Origin: an uncultured Bacteroidota bacterium
GTDB lineage: Bacteria > Bacteroidota > Bacteroidia > Flavobacteriales > Flavobacteriaceae
Reading direction: 5' to 3'
Assembly: GCA_902598305.1 (NCBI GenBank)
Contig: CACKBL010000001.1
Coordinates: 1-64,000, forward strand
Length of the DNA: 64,000 nt
The position numbers and the translations under genes were made by a program. Every line of letters begins with the position of its first letter. Position 1 is the first letter of the stretch. This document shows, one piece after another, positions 45,213 through 53,773 of the stretch. A model generated the notes under the pieces. The model saw only the letters and a program-made list of their open reading frames with translations. It was not told the origin of the DNA and searched no databases.

Positions 45213-45759
45213 GGACTTTGCAATTTTAGATGTAGAAACAACAGGTGGAAAGTTTAATGAAGAAAAAATTACCGAAATCGCAATAATAGTATATGACGGA
45301 GATAAAATCATCGATAAATTTGAAACATTAATTAACCCTGGCAAAGATATACAACCATTTGTCCAAAAACTCACTGGAATAAATATGAATTTGGTGAAGA
45401 ATTCTCCCAAATTTAAAGATGTTTCTGAAAAGATATTTAAGATTACAAAAGATAAAATAATTGTTGCTCATAATGTTGATTTTGACTATAGAGTTATCAA
45501 AAATGAATTTCAAAGTATTAATATAAAATATTATAGAGATTCTTTGTGCACAGTGGATTTATCGAAATTAATTTTCCCAAATTTAAAATCATACAAGCTG
45601 ACTAATTTGTTATCGCATTTTGGAATTGAAAATGAAAATCCTCACAGAGCTAATTCTGACACTCTTGGTGCTTTAAAACTATTTCAAATAATTATAAGTA
45701 ATGATTTAGAAATGAAAGCTATAAAATCAAAAATCAAGACATGTAAAGAGGGAGAATAG
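45205..45759 (+). CDS. DnaQ-like 3'-5' exonuclease
   Basis: A 184-residue exonuclease of the DEDDh type. Exo I is DVETTG (D9, E11), Exo II AHNVDFDYRVI and Exo III HRANSDTLGAL with the catalytic histidine. It equals the proofreading domain of polymerase III epsilon without the polymerase-binding tail, so it may proofread or act in repair or RNA turnover. The ATG at 45205 follows a purine-rich GGAGAAAG, one of few ribosome-site-like sequences here, and overlaps the yggS end. A longer frame beginning at 45157 would read into yggS and lacks family support. Confidence 0.9.
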   Translation: MYKDFAILDVETTGGKFNEEKITEIAIIVYDGDKIIDKFETLINPGKDIQPFVQKLTGINMNLVKNSPKFKDVSEKIFKITKDKIIVAHNVDFDYRVIKNEFQSINIKYYRDSLCTVDLSKLIFPNLKSYKLTNLLSHFGIENENPHRANSDTLGALKLFQIIISNDLEMKAIKSKIKTCKEGE

Positions 45760-45811
45760 GTATTTTTTATTATTATATTAAAACTTATTACCTTTGAATT
45801 GAATTTATACT

Positions 45812-46642
45812 ATGGAAATAGATTCAGGTAAGAGTTTAAAATCTCTTCTTCACGAAATTATTTACGAGGCCGATACTCCGGAAGGCAAACTTTTTGATGT
45901 TTTGTTATTATTTTTAATACTTCTGAGTGTATTTGTGGTTATGTTAGACAGTATTAATGTTTTCCATCAAAACTATAGGTATTTATTTGATATTATAGAG
46001 TGGATAATTACCCTTCTTTTTTCAATCGAATATGCTTTAAGAATAATTGTTGTTAAAAAACCAATAAAATATATCACTAGTTTTTTTGGTATCATTGATT
46101 TATTATCAATTTTACCTCAGTATTTGAGTTTCTTTTTTGTAAGTAGCGGTTCATTAGCAGCCCTTAGGGCGTTGCGACTTTTAAGGGTTTTCAGAATACT
46201 AAAATTAACAAGATTTATAGGCGAGTCTAACTTTTTAATAAGGTCTTTAAAGGCAAGTAGAGCTAAAATAGGTGTTTTTTTATTTACAGTATTTATTTTG
46301 TCAATAATATTTGGTACTATAATGTATTTAATTGAAGGTGAAGAAAATGGCTTTACTAGTATTCCTGAAAGCGTTTATTGGACAATTGTAACCCTGACTA
46401 CAGTTGGATATGGAGATATTGCACCAGGTACTACAATTGGAAGGTTTATTGCTTCAATAATCATGATTATGGGTTATGGAATCATAGCAGTTCCTACTGG
46501 AATTGTAAGTGCAGAGATGGCTCAGAAAAGAAGGAGACCCGACACAAATACTCAATCATGCCCCAGTTGCGCTGAATCCTCACATAAAGATAATGCTAAG
46601 TTTTGCCACAGTTGTGGAAATATTCTTAATGAAGAGGAATAA
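45812..46642 (+). CDS. voltage-gated-type potassium channel with C-terminal zinc ribbon
   Basis: A 276-residue six-helix channel subunit. S4 carries regularly spaced arginines (RALRLLRVFRILKLTRF, about 120-137), and the pore has the potassium filter TVGYGDIAP near 197-205. Helix S6 ends in TGIVSAEM. No RCK or cyclic-nucleotide domain follows; instead the tail holds a four-cysteine zinc ribbon, CPSC and CHSCG, separated by about 12 residues. Voltage gating is inferred from S4 only. The stop overlaps the miaA start by 14 bases. Confidence 0.9.
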   Translation: MEIDSGKSLKSLLHEIIYEADTPEGKLFDVLLLFLILLSVFVVMLDSINVFHQNYRYLFDIIEWIITLLFSIEYALRIIVVKKPIKYITSFFGIIDLLSILPQYLSFFFVSSGSLAALRALRLLRVFRILKLTRFIGESNFLIRSLKASRAKIGVFLFTVFILSIIFGTIMYLIEGEENGFTSIPESVYWTIVTLTTVGYGDIAPGTTIGRFIASIIMIMGYGIIAVPTGIVSAEMAQKRRRPDTNTQSCPSCAESSHKDNAKFCHSCGNILNEEE

Positions 46643-47528
46643 ATTAATCTATGTTGGTGGGCCAACTTGTTCTGGCAAAACAAAATTATCAGTTTTATTA
46701 GCAGAAACTTTTAATACTGATATAATTTCTTGTGATTCAAGACAGATATACAAAGAAATTTCAATAGGTACTGCAAAACCCTCAAAAAATAACTTGAAAA
46801 AAGTGAAACATCATTTTATTAATCATGTTTCTATTCATGAGGATTACAACGTTGGAATTTACAATAGGGAAACAAAAAAAACACTTGAATCGATTTTTAA
46901 GAAAAAAAACACGGTTATACTAGTAGGAGGCACTGGCTTGTATGCAAACTCAATAATAAATGGGATTGATAAGTTCCCAAAAATTGGGGATTCAATTAAA
47001 AAGAAACTTAATTTAATTTTAGAAAATGAAGGAATTGAAAAGTTAAATTTAATGCTTAAAAAATATGATCCAGAATATTACAAAATCGTAGATAAAAATA
47101 ATTCGCGAAGAATAATAAGAGCTTTAGAGGTTTCTTTGTCTTCGGGTAAACCCTTCATATCATTTTTAAAAAAAGTGAGAAAAAATAATCTTTTTGAATC
47201 CAAAGTATTATTAATGAATCTTGAGAGAAAAGAACTATATAAAAAAATTAATAGTAGAGTTGATAAAATGATTTCTCTCGGTCTAGAAAAAGAGGCAAAA
47301 AGTCTTTTTAAATATAAACACCTAAATTCTCTTCAAACTGTTGGTTATAGGGAGTTTTTTAATTATTTTGAAGGAAAATGTAGTTATAAAAATGCCATTG
47401 AAGAAATAAAAAAAAACACCAGAAGATATGCCAAAAGGCAGATAACATGGAACAAAAAATATAAAGATTTCTTTTTAGTAAATGAGGATTATAAACTAGA
47501 TGAAATAATAAAATTCATTGGCAATTAA
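46629..47528 (+). CDS. miaA: tRNA dimethylallyltransferase
   Basis: The enzyme attaches an isopentenyl group to A37 of tRNAs that read U-starting codons. The P-loop is GGPTCSGKT (10-18); SCDSRQIYKEISIGTAKPS binds the tRNA and catalytic Asp, and the region QTVGYREF and the C-terminal TRRYAKRQITWNKK are conserved. The ATG at 46629 gives 299 residues and starts the family N-terminus; a longer frame upstream runs inside the channel gene and is a shadow. It overlaps the channel gene by 14 bases, so translation may be coupled. Confidence 0.95.
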   Translation: MKRNKLIYVGGPTCSGKTKLSVLLAETFNTDIISCDSRQIYKEISIGTAKPSKNNLKKVKHHFINHVSIHEDYNVGIYNRETKKTLESIFKKKNTVILVGGTGLYANSIINGIDKFPKIGDSIKKKLNLILENEGIEKLNLMLKKYDPEYYKIVDKNNSRRIIRALEVSLSSGKPFISFLKKVRKNNLFESKVLLMNLERKELYKKINSRVDKMISLGLEKEAKSLFKYKHLNSLQTVGYREFFNYFEGKCSYKNAIEEIKKNTRRYAKRQITWNKKYKDFFLVNEDYKLDEIIKFIGN

Positions 47529-47529
47529 T

Positions 47530-48621
47530 TCAAACATTAAATCTAAAATGAATAATATCTCCATCTTTAACAATATACTCCTTCCCCTCTACCCTTAATT
47601 TTCCAGCTTCTTTTATTTTAATTTCGCTTTTGTAGGTTAAATAATCATCGAAAGAGATTACCTCTGCTCTTATGAATCCCTTTTCGAAATCTGAGTGAAT
47701 AACTCCTGCAGCTTTTGGAGCATTCCAACCAATTTGTATTGTCCATGCTTTAACTTCTTTTTCACCAACTGTAAAAAATGTTTGCATTCTCAAAAGTTTG
47801 TATGTTTTGGTTATCAACCTTAACGAAGCCGGTTCTTTAATTTGATAGTCTTTTAAAAACGATTGCCTATCATTAAAATCTTCAATTTCAAAAATTTCAG
47901 CTTCAAGTGATACTGCTAAAATGAGCATTTCAGATTTTTCTCTATTTATTATTTCATACACTTTATTTGTGTAATCATTTCCATTATTTAAATCATTTTC
48001 AGAAACATTACAAACATATAATATGGGTTTGAATGTGAGAAGGTTCAAATCTTTGATTAATTTCATTTGGTCTTCATCTATACTTAAAGTCCTTAAGTTT
48101 TCTGACTTTTCTAATTTATTTTTAATTGTTTGTAAAATTGATAGATATTTTAAATCTTCTTTGTCCCCAGCCCTAAGTTTTTTTGAAATTTTTTCAATTT
48201 GTTTATCAACTGTTTCAAGATCTTTAATTTGTAATTCTAAATCAATTATTTCTTTATCTCTTAAAGGATCAATTGAACCCTCTATATGAGTAATATTTGA
48301 ATCCTCAAAACATCTTAAAACGTGTATTAGAGCGTCTGTTTCCCTTATATTAGAAAGGAATTGATTACCAAGACCTTCTCCTTTACTAGCACCCTTAACT
48401 AAACCTGCAATATCAACAATTTCGATATTTGCAGGAATTGTTTGTTTTGGATTTATTATATCAGTTAAACTGGTTAATCTTTGATCTGGAACGTTTACCT
48501 TTCCAATGTTCGGTTCAATAGTGCAAAATGGAAAATTAGCGGAATGGGCTTTAGAATTTGATAAACAGTTGAATAATGTAGATTTTCCAACATTAGGTAA
48601 ACCAATAATTCCAGCTTTCAT
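47530..48621 (-). CDS. ychF: Obg-family ATPase YchF
   Basis: A 363-residue universally conserved ATPase linked to ribosomes and the oxidative stress response. It has the P-loop GLPNVGKST (7-15), the DIAGLVKGASKGEGLGNQF switch region, the altered NVSE in place of NKxD that explains its ATP preference, a coiled-coil insert (about 120-190), and a C-terminal TGS domain ending GKEYIVKDGDIIHFRF. It lies nine bases after the ferredoxin gene on the same strand and converges with miaA. Confidence 0.96.
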   Translation of the reverse strand: MKAGIIGLPNVGKSTLFNCLSNSKAHSANFPFCTIEPNIGKVNVPDQRLTSLTDIINPKQTIPANIEIVDIAGLVKGASKGEGLGNQFLSNIRETDALIHVLRCFEDSNITHIEGSIDPLRDKEIIDLELQIKDLETVDKQIEKISKKLRAGDKEDLKYLSILQTIKNKLEKSENLRTLSIDEDQMKLIKDLNLLTFKPILYVCNVSENDLNNGNDYTNKVYEIINREKSEMLILAVSLEAEIFEIEDFNDRQSFLKDYQIKEPASLRLITKTYKLLRMQTFFTVGEKEVKAWTIQIGWNAPKAAGVIHSDFEKGFIRAEVISFDDYLTYKSEIKIKEAGKLRVEGKEYIVKDGDIIHFRFNV

Positions 48622-48630
48622 AATAATAGC

Positions 48631-48981
48631 TTATTTACCATGCATGAATGATTGCTTTTCTAAAAGTTTGGATTCACTTTCAATGTTGTTTTCATCTGGT
48701 ATACAACAATCCACAGGGCATACTGCCGCACACTGTGGCTCATCGTGAAAGCCTTTACATTCAGTGCATTTATCAGGTACAATATAATAGTATTCGTCAG
48801 ATATAGGTTCCTGTAAAAGATCTGCATCTATAGTATTGCCATTAGATAAATTTAAGACACCCTTTAATGAAGTTCCGTCACTATATTTCCAATCTTCTGA
48901 TGATTCATAAATTGCTGTATTTGGGCATTCTGGTTCACAAGCTCCGCAGTTTATACACTCATCAGTAATAGTAATAGCCAT
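48631..48981 (-). CDS. 4Fe-4S dicluster ferredoxin
   Basis: The 116-residue protein has a first cluster motif [11 protein letters not shown] (C9, C12, C15, C19), an insert of about 50 residues, then CTEC and [10 protein letters not shown] for the second cluster. The layout is that of Bacteroidota 4Fe-4S ferredoxins, which carry electrons at low potential. It is divergent from the acyl-CoA reductase gene across 49 bases, and in this phylum the two tend to be neighbours, so it may supply electrons to reduction. It lies nine bases upstream of ychF and probably shares its transcript. Confidence 0.92.
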   Translation of the reverse strand: MAITITDECINCGACEPECPNTAIYESSEDWKYSDGTSLKGVLNLSNGNTIDADLLQEPISDEYYYIVPDKCTECKGFHDEPQCAAVCPVDCCIPDENNIESESKLLEKQSFMHGK

Positions 48982-49030
48982 TTAGAAAGTTTGTATAATT
49001 TAGTACAAAAATAAACCCTTAGTTGATATT

Positions 49031-50053
49031 TTGCAAAATATGAACCATTTAGATAAAAAAATTAGAGCTTTCATAAAGTTGGGAAAATATTTACAAAAAG
49101 AAGAAATTGACACCAAATTACATAATCTAATTATTGAAACAGAAAATAATAATAGATGGTTTACATACAAAAACACCCTTCAAGCATTAAAAATTTGGGC
49201 TGATACTTTAACAAAGAAAAATATTTTAAAATGGTTATCTAAGTACAGTTTTAACAATGAAAAAATAAAAATAATTGGAATTATAATGGCTGGGAATATT
49301 CCAATTGTTGGGTTTCATGACCTTATCTGTGTTTTATTTACAAAGCATATTGCTGTTGTCAAAACTTCATCTTCAGACCCATTTTTGATTCCTTTCCTTT
49401 ATGATATATTAGTCAAATTCGAGCCTGAATTAGGAAAAAGAGTAATTTTTAAAGACAAAATAGATTTTGTAGATGCTGTTATCGCAACTGGAAATAATAT
49501 TACTATTAGGAATATCAATGATAAGTTTAATTCCTATCCTTGCATTTTAAGAGGTGCAAGAAATTCAGTTGCTGTATTGAATGGCAATGAGTCAACTAAA
49601 GACTTAAAACTTTTATCAGACGATATTTTAGGATACTATGGCTTTGGATGCAGAAGTGTCACAAAAATTTATGTCCCAAATAATTACAATTTCACTCTTC
49701 TAAAAAAAATTTTAAGCAAAAAGTCAGAATTGATAACATTAAGTGATTATTTAAATAACTTCAAAAAAAATAAGGCTATTAATGAGATAATCGAAAGTAA
49801 ATTTCATATTGTAGGAAAATTAATACTAATTGAAGATAAAAGTATCAATGCTGAAATTTCTTCTTTGAATTACGAATATTACGACAATAAAGATTCATTA
49901 ATTAATGAAATAAACTCAAATAATAAATTTATTCAGTGTGTGGTTGGAAATAATAGTCAAAATAGATTTATAAAATTTGGAGAAGCACATAAACCAAATT
50001 TATGGAGTTATGCAGATAATATTGACACTATCGAATTTTTATTATCTCTGTGA
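49031..50053 (+). CDS. acyl-CoA reductase (LuxC-like)
   Basis: A 340-residue aldehyde dehydrogenase-fold protein of the acyl-CoA reductase family (LuxC and relatives), which reduces fatty acyl groups to aldehydes with NADPH. The nucleotide site is visible in GIIMAGNIPIVGFHDL (from about residue 80) and the candidate catalytic cysteine in GYYGFGCRSVTK (near 208). It lacks other lux genes around it. It opens a forward cluster with serC and serA, and a ferredoxin gene faces it. TTG at 49031 or ATG at 49040 may start it. Reduction of an acyl, not a bioluminescence role, is inferred. Confidence 0.88.
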   Translation: MQNMNHLDKKIRAFIKLGKYLQKEEIDTKLHNLIIETENNNRWFTYKNTLQALKIWADTLTKKNILKWLSKYSFNNEKIKIIGIIMAGNIPIVGFHDLICVLFTKHIAVVKTSSSDPFLIPFLYDILVKFEPELGKRVIFKDKIDFVDAVIATGNNITIRNINDKFNSYPCILRGARNSVAVLNGNESTKDLKLLSDDILGYYGFGCRSVTKIYVPNNYNFTLLKKILSKKSELITLSDYLNNFKKNKAINEIIESKFHIVGKLILIEDKSINAEISSLNYEYYDNKDSLINEINSNNKFIQCVVGNNSQNRFIKFGEAHKPNLWSYADNIDTIEFLLSL

Positions 50054-50087
50054 GTAAATTGTTGAAAAACAAATTAAAAACCAAACG

Positions 50088-50110
50088 AAATGGATAGATA
50101 AATTCCATTT
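50088..50110 (+). other. hairpin in the leader of serC
   Basis: AAATGGA (50088-50094) and TCCATTT (50104-50110) form a perfect seven-base-pair stem with a nine-base loop, between the acyl-CoA reductase gene and serC. No T tract follows, so it is not an evident terminator. It may mark a 3' end processing point or be chance. Confidence 0.25.
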
Positions 50111-50142
50111 AATATGATGATATTTGTGCTGAATTTTTAATT

Positions 50143-51207
50143 ATGAAAAAATATAACTTTAATGCAGGTCCTTCAGCTTTGCCAAATGATGTTTTCAAAT
50201 ATTCTTCGGAAGCTATTAAAGAATTAGACCAAACAGGTTTATCTATATTAGAGATATCCCACAGAAGTGAAAAATTTTCTGAAATTATATGCAAAGCAAA
50301 GCATTTAGCTCTTGAGATATCTGGTCTTGACAACAATAAATATGAGGTCTTATTTTTACAAGGAGGGGCAAGTCATCAGTATTTAATGGTAGCTTCAAAC
50401 TTTTTGAATAATCTCGCAGGATACGTAAATACAGGTACCTGGTCAGAAAAAGCAATAGCTGAAGCAAAATATTATGGAAATGTAATCGAAGTTGCCTCTT
50501 CAAAAGATAAAAATCATACTTACATACCAAATGATATTCAAATTTTAGAAGATTTGGATTACTTACATATCACATCTAATAATACAATTTTTGGAACACA
50601 ATTTCATAAATTTCCGGATACAAATTTCCCCTTAATTGCTGATATGAGTTCAGATATCTTTTCAAGAAAAATAAATTTTTCAAACTTTGATCTTATTTAT
50701 GCTGGTGCACAGAAAAATATTGGCGCCGCTGGTGTAACTATGGTTATACTTAAAAGAGAATTATTAAAAAAAAATATTAGAAAAAATCCATCAATCTTGA
50801 ATTATCAAAATCATGTTGATAAACAAAGTTTATATAATACTCCTCCAGTCTTTTCAATTTATACCTGCATGCTTAATATGGAGTGGATATTGAAATCTGG
50901 TGGAATTGAAGCGATTGAAAAGAAAAATATTAATAAATCAAAATTACTTTACAATGAGATTGATAAGAATGATTCTTTTTATGGATTTGTTGAAAAGTCG
51001 GACAGAAGCATAATGAATGTAACTTTTGGTATTAATAATAATTACAATTCCGAAAAGTTTGATAAAATGTGCTCAAATAATAATATACACGGCATTAAAG
51101 GTCATAGGTCTGTTGGTGGCTATAGAGTTTCTCTCTATAATGCAATTACAATAGATAGTGTAAAAATTTTAGTTGAGATTATGCAAAAATTTAATAAAGA
51201 AGGATAA
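50143..51207 (+). CDS. serC: phosphoserine aminotransferase
   Basis: A 354-residue class V aminotransferase that turns 3-phosphohydroxypyruvate into phosphoserine, and can also serve vitamin B6 synthesis. The N-terminus FNAGPSALP, LQGGASHQYLM, NTGTWSEKAIAEAK and the PLP lysine in YAGAQKNIGAAG (about K191) are conserved, with GHRSVGGYRVSLYNA at the C-terminus. It stands directly before serA, two bases from stop to start. Confidence 0.96.
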   Translation: MKKYNFNAGPSALPNDVFKYSSEAIKELDQTGLSILEISHRSEKFSEIICKAKHLALEISGLDNNKYEVLFLQGGASHQYLMVASNFLNNLAGYVNTGTWSEKAIAEAKYYGNVIEVASSKDKNHTYIPNDIQILEDLDYLHITSNNTIFGTQFHKFPDTNFPLIADMSSDIFSRKINFSNFDLIYAGAQKNIGAAGVTMVILKRELLKKNIRKNPSILNYQNHVDKQSLYNTPPVFSIYTCMLNMEWILKSGGIEAIEKKNINKSKLLYNEIDKNDSFYGFVEKSDRSIMNVTFGINNNYNSEKFDKMCSNNNIHGIKGHRSVGGYRVSLYNAITIDSVKILVEIMQKFNKEG

Positions 51208-51208
51208 T

Positions 51209-52162
51209 ATGAAGGTTTTAGCTAACGATGGAATATCAGCAAATGCGGTTGATATTCTAAATAAAAATGGTTTTGATGTTTATTTAGATAGGATTGAGCA
51301 GAATAATTTAATAGATTTCATAAATCTCAAAAGAATATCTGTACTTCTTGTACGAAGTGCTACTCAGGTTAGAAAGAATCTTATTGATGACTGTAGTTCA
51401 CTAAAAATAATTGGCCGTGGAGGTGTTGGTATGGATAATATTGATGTTGAATATGCAAGGTCCAAAGGTATTTTAGTTATTAATACTCCTGCTGCATCAT
51501 CAAATTCAGTTGCAGAACTTGTTTTTGCTCATTTATTTAGTGGATCAAGATTTCTTTTCGATAGCAATAGGAATATGCCACTAGAAGGTGAAAAGAACTT
51601 TAAAGCACTAAAAAAAAATTATTCAAAAGGAATGGAACTTAAAAATAAAAATTTAGGTATAATCGGAATTGGTAAAATTGGACGGGAGGTTGCAAGAATT
51701 GGCTTCGCCTTGGGAATGAATATATTAGGCTTTGATAAATTTATAAAAGAGAAAAGTATCGAAGTAAAATTAAATAATAAAAGTGGGTATAATTTTAAAA
51801 TGAATTTAGTTTCATTTGATGAAATTCTAGAAAAATCCGATTTTTTAACCCTTCACGTTCCTGCCCAGAAAAAATTCCTTATTGGTAAGAAAGAATTTGC
51901 AAAAATGAAACAAGATTCCTCAATCATTAATGCCTCCAGAGGTGGTATAATTGATGAGAGAGAATTAATAAGAAATCTTGACAATGGAAAAATTAAATTT
52001 GCTGGTTTAGATACATTTGAAAACGAACCTAAACCTAGTGTTTCAATACTTATGCATCCAAAAATCTCTTTAACTCCTCACATTGGAGCTGCAACATCAG
52101 AAGCTCAGGAAAGAATTGGAGAAGAACTAGCCAGACAAATTTGTGATTATTATAGAAGATGA
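51209..52162 (+). CDS. serA: phosphoglycerate dehydrogenase-type D-2-hydroxyacid dehydrogenase
   Basis: A 317-residue NAD-dependent dehydrogenase. The Rossmann motif GIIGIGKIGREV lies near residue 150, with catalytic residues in NASRGG, FENEP and LTPHIGAATSEAQ. It lacks the C-terminal ACT regulatory domain of longer SerA proteins, so serine feedback through that domain is excluded. Adjacent serC makes phosphoserine synthesis its likely role. The ATG at 51209 follows the serC stop by one base; the earlier in-frame start overlaps serC and is improbable. Its stop overlaps the next gene (ATGA). Confidence 0.93.
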   Translation: MKVLANDGISANAVDILNKNGFDVYLDRIEQNNLIDFINLKRISVLLVRSATQVRKNLIDDCSSLKIIGRGGVGMDNIDVEYARSKGILVINTPAASSNSVAELVFAHLFSGSRFLFDSNRNMPLEGEKNFKALKKNYSKGMELKNKNLGIIGIGKIGREVARIGFALGMNILGFDKFIKEKSIEVKLNNKSGYNFKMNLVSFDEILEKSDFLTLHVPAQKKFLIGKKEFAKMKQDSSIINASRGGIIDERELIRNLDNGKIKFAGLDTFENEPKPSVSILMHPKISLTPHIGAATSEAQERIGEELARQICDYYRR

Positions 52163-52500
52163 AAAGATGGTTAGTCGATCTTAAAAAAAAATGGAACATT
52201 AAATCAAATTTTCAACTACTTTTAATATTTGTAGTATTTGGCTTAACAGGATCTTTTTCATTAAAATTAGCAAAACCAATCCTTTACTATTTTGGCTTTA
52301 ATCGCGAAATATTCAATAATTTTTTCTTGGGTGATTTTTTTTATTGGAGTTTAAGATTAATAATAATTTTTCCCATTTACCAGTTGCTTTTACTTTTTTT
52401 TGGTTTTATATTTTTTCAGTTTTCATTTTTCTGGGAGCTAGAGAAGAAAATTTTAATTAAAATTGGCTTTGGAAAGTTTTTTTCTAACACAAAAAAATAA
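52159..52500 (+). CDS. small membrane protein (DUF6787-like)
   Basis: A 113-residue protein with an N-terminal basic stretch (KRWLVDLKKKWNIKSNF) and two to three membrane helices (about 21-42, 60-90). I think it resembles the flavobacterial DUF6787 family, sometimes mislabelled diacylglyceryl transferase, but the match is from memory. No catalytic motif is seen. Its start overlaps the serA stop by four bases, so it is co-translated with serA. It converges with msrA. Confidence 0.72.
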   Translation: MKRWLVDLKKKWNIKSNFQLLLIFVVFGLTGSFSLKLAKPILYYFGFNREIFNNFFLGDFFYWSLRLIIIFPIYQLLLLFFGFIFFQFSFFWELEKKILIKIGFGKFFSNTKK

Positions 52501-53031
52501 TTAATTTTTTAAGTAATTCTTAAACTTTTCTTGAAAAGACTCTACTTTAGGAGATATAACTAAATTACAATATGGTTGGCTCTTATTTAAATTATAATAA
52601 TTAATATGATAATCTTCGGCTTGATAGAATTCCATAATGGCGGTAATTTCAGTTACTATTTTGTTGTTGAATTTATCTTTAATTTTCGATAATACTTCTT
52701 CAATTTTTTGTAATTGACTCTCCGAAGAATAGAAAATTACTGATCTGTACTGAGTTCCAATGTCATTTCCTTGACGATTCAATGTTGTTGGATCATGGAT
52801 GTGAAAAAAAATTTCCAAGATTTTTGAAAAACTAATAATATTGGTATCAAATACAACTTTTACAACTTCAGCATGTCCTGTGCTTCCCTTACACACATCT
52901 ATATAATTGGCCCCCTTTTTATTTCCGCCCATGTAACCAGAAATTACTTCATTTACCCCATTTATTTGACTAAAAATCGTTTCAATACACCAAAAACACC
53001 CTGCTCCTAAATAAATTATCTCTTTATTCAA
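52501..53031 (-). CDS. msrA: peptide-methionine (S)-S-oxide reductase
   Basis: A 176-residue repair enzyme that reduces methionine-S-sulfoxide. The catalytic GAGCFWC lies at residues 9-15 (C12), followed by VISGYMGG, GHAEVVKVVFD, FFHIHDPT and DIGTQYRS. The C-terminal part keeps YQAEDYHINYY. The recycling cysteine is probably C153-like in QPYCNLVISPK. It reads against the serA operon and is divergent from the ABC ATPase gene. The start is TTG. Confidence 0.95.
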   Translation of the reverse strand: MNKEIIYLGAGCFWCIETIFSQINGVNEVISGYMGGNKKGANYIDVCKGSTGHAEVVKVVFDTNIISFSKILEIFFHIHDPTTLNRQGNDIGTQYRSVIFYSSESQLQKIEEVLSKIKDKFNNKIVTEITAIMEFYQAEDYHINYYNLNKSQPYCNLVISPKVESFQEKFKNYLKN

Positions 53032-53107
53032 AATCTTAAATTTATTAATATTTAAAAATATAAAAAGAAGATTTAAAATATTGTAATTTGGATGAAAATT
53101 AAAAATA

Positions 53108-53773
53108 GTGATTGAGGCTAAAAAATTAAAAAAGAGTTATAGTGATAAAATTGTATTGGATATTCCATCTCTAAAGATTAAAAAATCACAAATTATATCA
53201 ATATGCGGTCCGTCAGGTGCTGGAAAAACAACTTTATTAAGTATCCTAGGAACGTTGATGGAAGCAGACAATCAAAAAGAAACATCTTTAAAAATAATGA
53301 ATAAAGATGTTACTAGAATGCCTCAAAATTATTTGGCAAAATTTAGAAATATTAACTTAGGATTTATTTTTCAGTTTCATGAATTATTAAATGAGTTTAA
53401 TGTAATAGAAAATATTATAATTCCAGGTTTAATAGCAAATAAGGATAAAAACTTTTTGTTTAAAAGAGCCACAGAAATTCTTAAAATTTTGGGCATAGTT
53501 GATTTAAAATTTAGTAATCCAAAAAATATTTCAGGTGGTGAGAAGCAAAGAGTTGCAGTGGCAAGATCACTTATTAATAATCCATCAATTATTTTTGCGG
53601 ACGAACCAAGTGGAAATTTAGATGCAAAAAATGCAGATGAATTACATAAATTATTTTTTAAATTAAGAGACGAGTTTGGACAAACATTTTTAATTGTTAC
53701 CCATAATGAAAAGTTGTCAAAAATATCAGATAAAATATTAAAACTTGTCGATGGAAAAATTCAAACAAGGTGA
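53108..53773 (+). CDS. ABC transporter ATP-binding protein, LolD-like
   Basis: A 221-residue ABC ATPase of the MacB/LolD branch: Walker A GPSGAGKTT (34-42), Q-loop FQFHELLNEF, signature ISGGEKQRVA near 140, Walker B FADEPSGNLD near 162 and the H-loop THNEK. LolD powers release of lipoproteins from the inner membrane, but no LolC/LolE gene is nearby, so the partner is unproved. The GTG start is used. It overlaps the TIGR02757 gene by 23 bases, implying co-translation. Confidence 0.9.
   Translation: MIEAKKLKKSYSDKIVLDIPSLKIKKSQIISICGPSGAGKTTLLSILGTLMEADNQKETSLKIMNKDVTRMPQNYLAKFRNINLGFIFQFHELLNEFNVIENIIIPGLIANKDKNFLFKRATEILKILGIVDLKFSNPKNISGGEKQRVAVARSLINNPSIIFADEPSGNLDAKNADELHKLFFKLRDEFGQTFLIVTHNEKLSKISDKILKLVDGKIQTR

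Noticed and set aside
46509-46628. Longer N-terminus for miaA reading through the end of the channel gene
   Set aside because: The frame is a shadow of the channel's zinc-ribbon coding sequence; the family N-terminus starts at the ATG at 46629.
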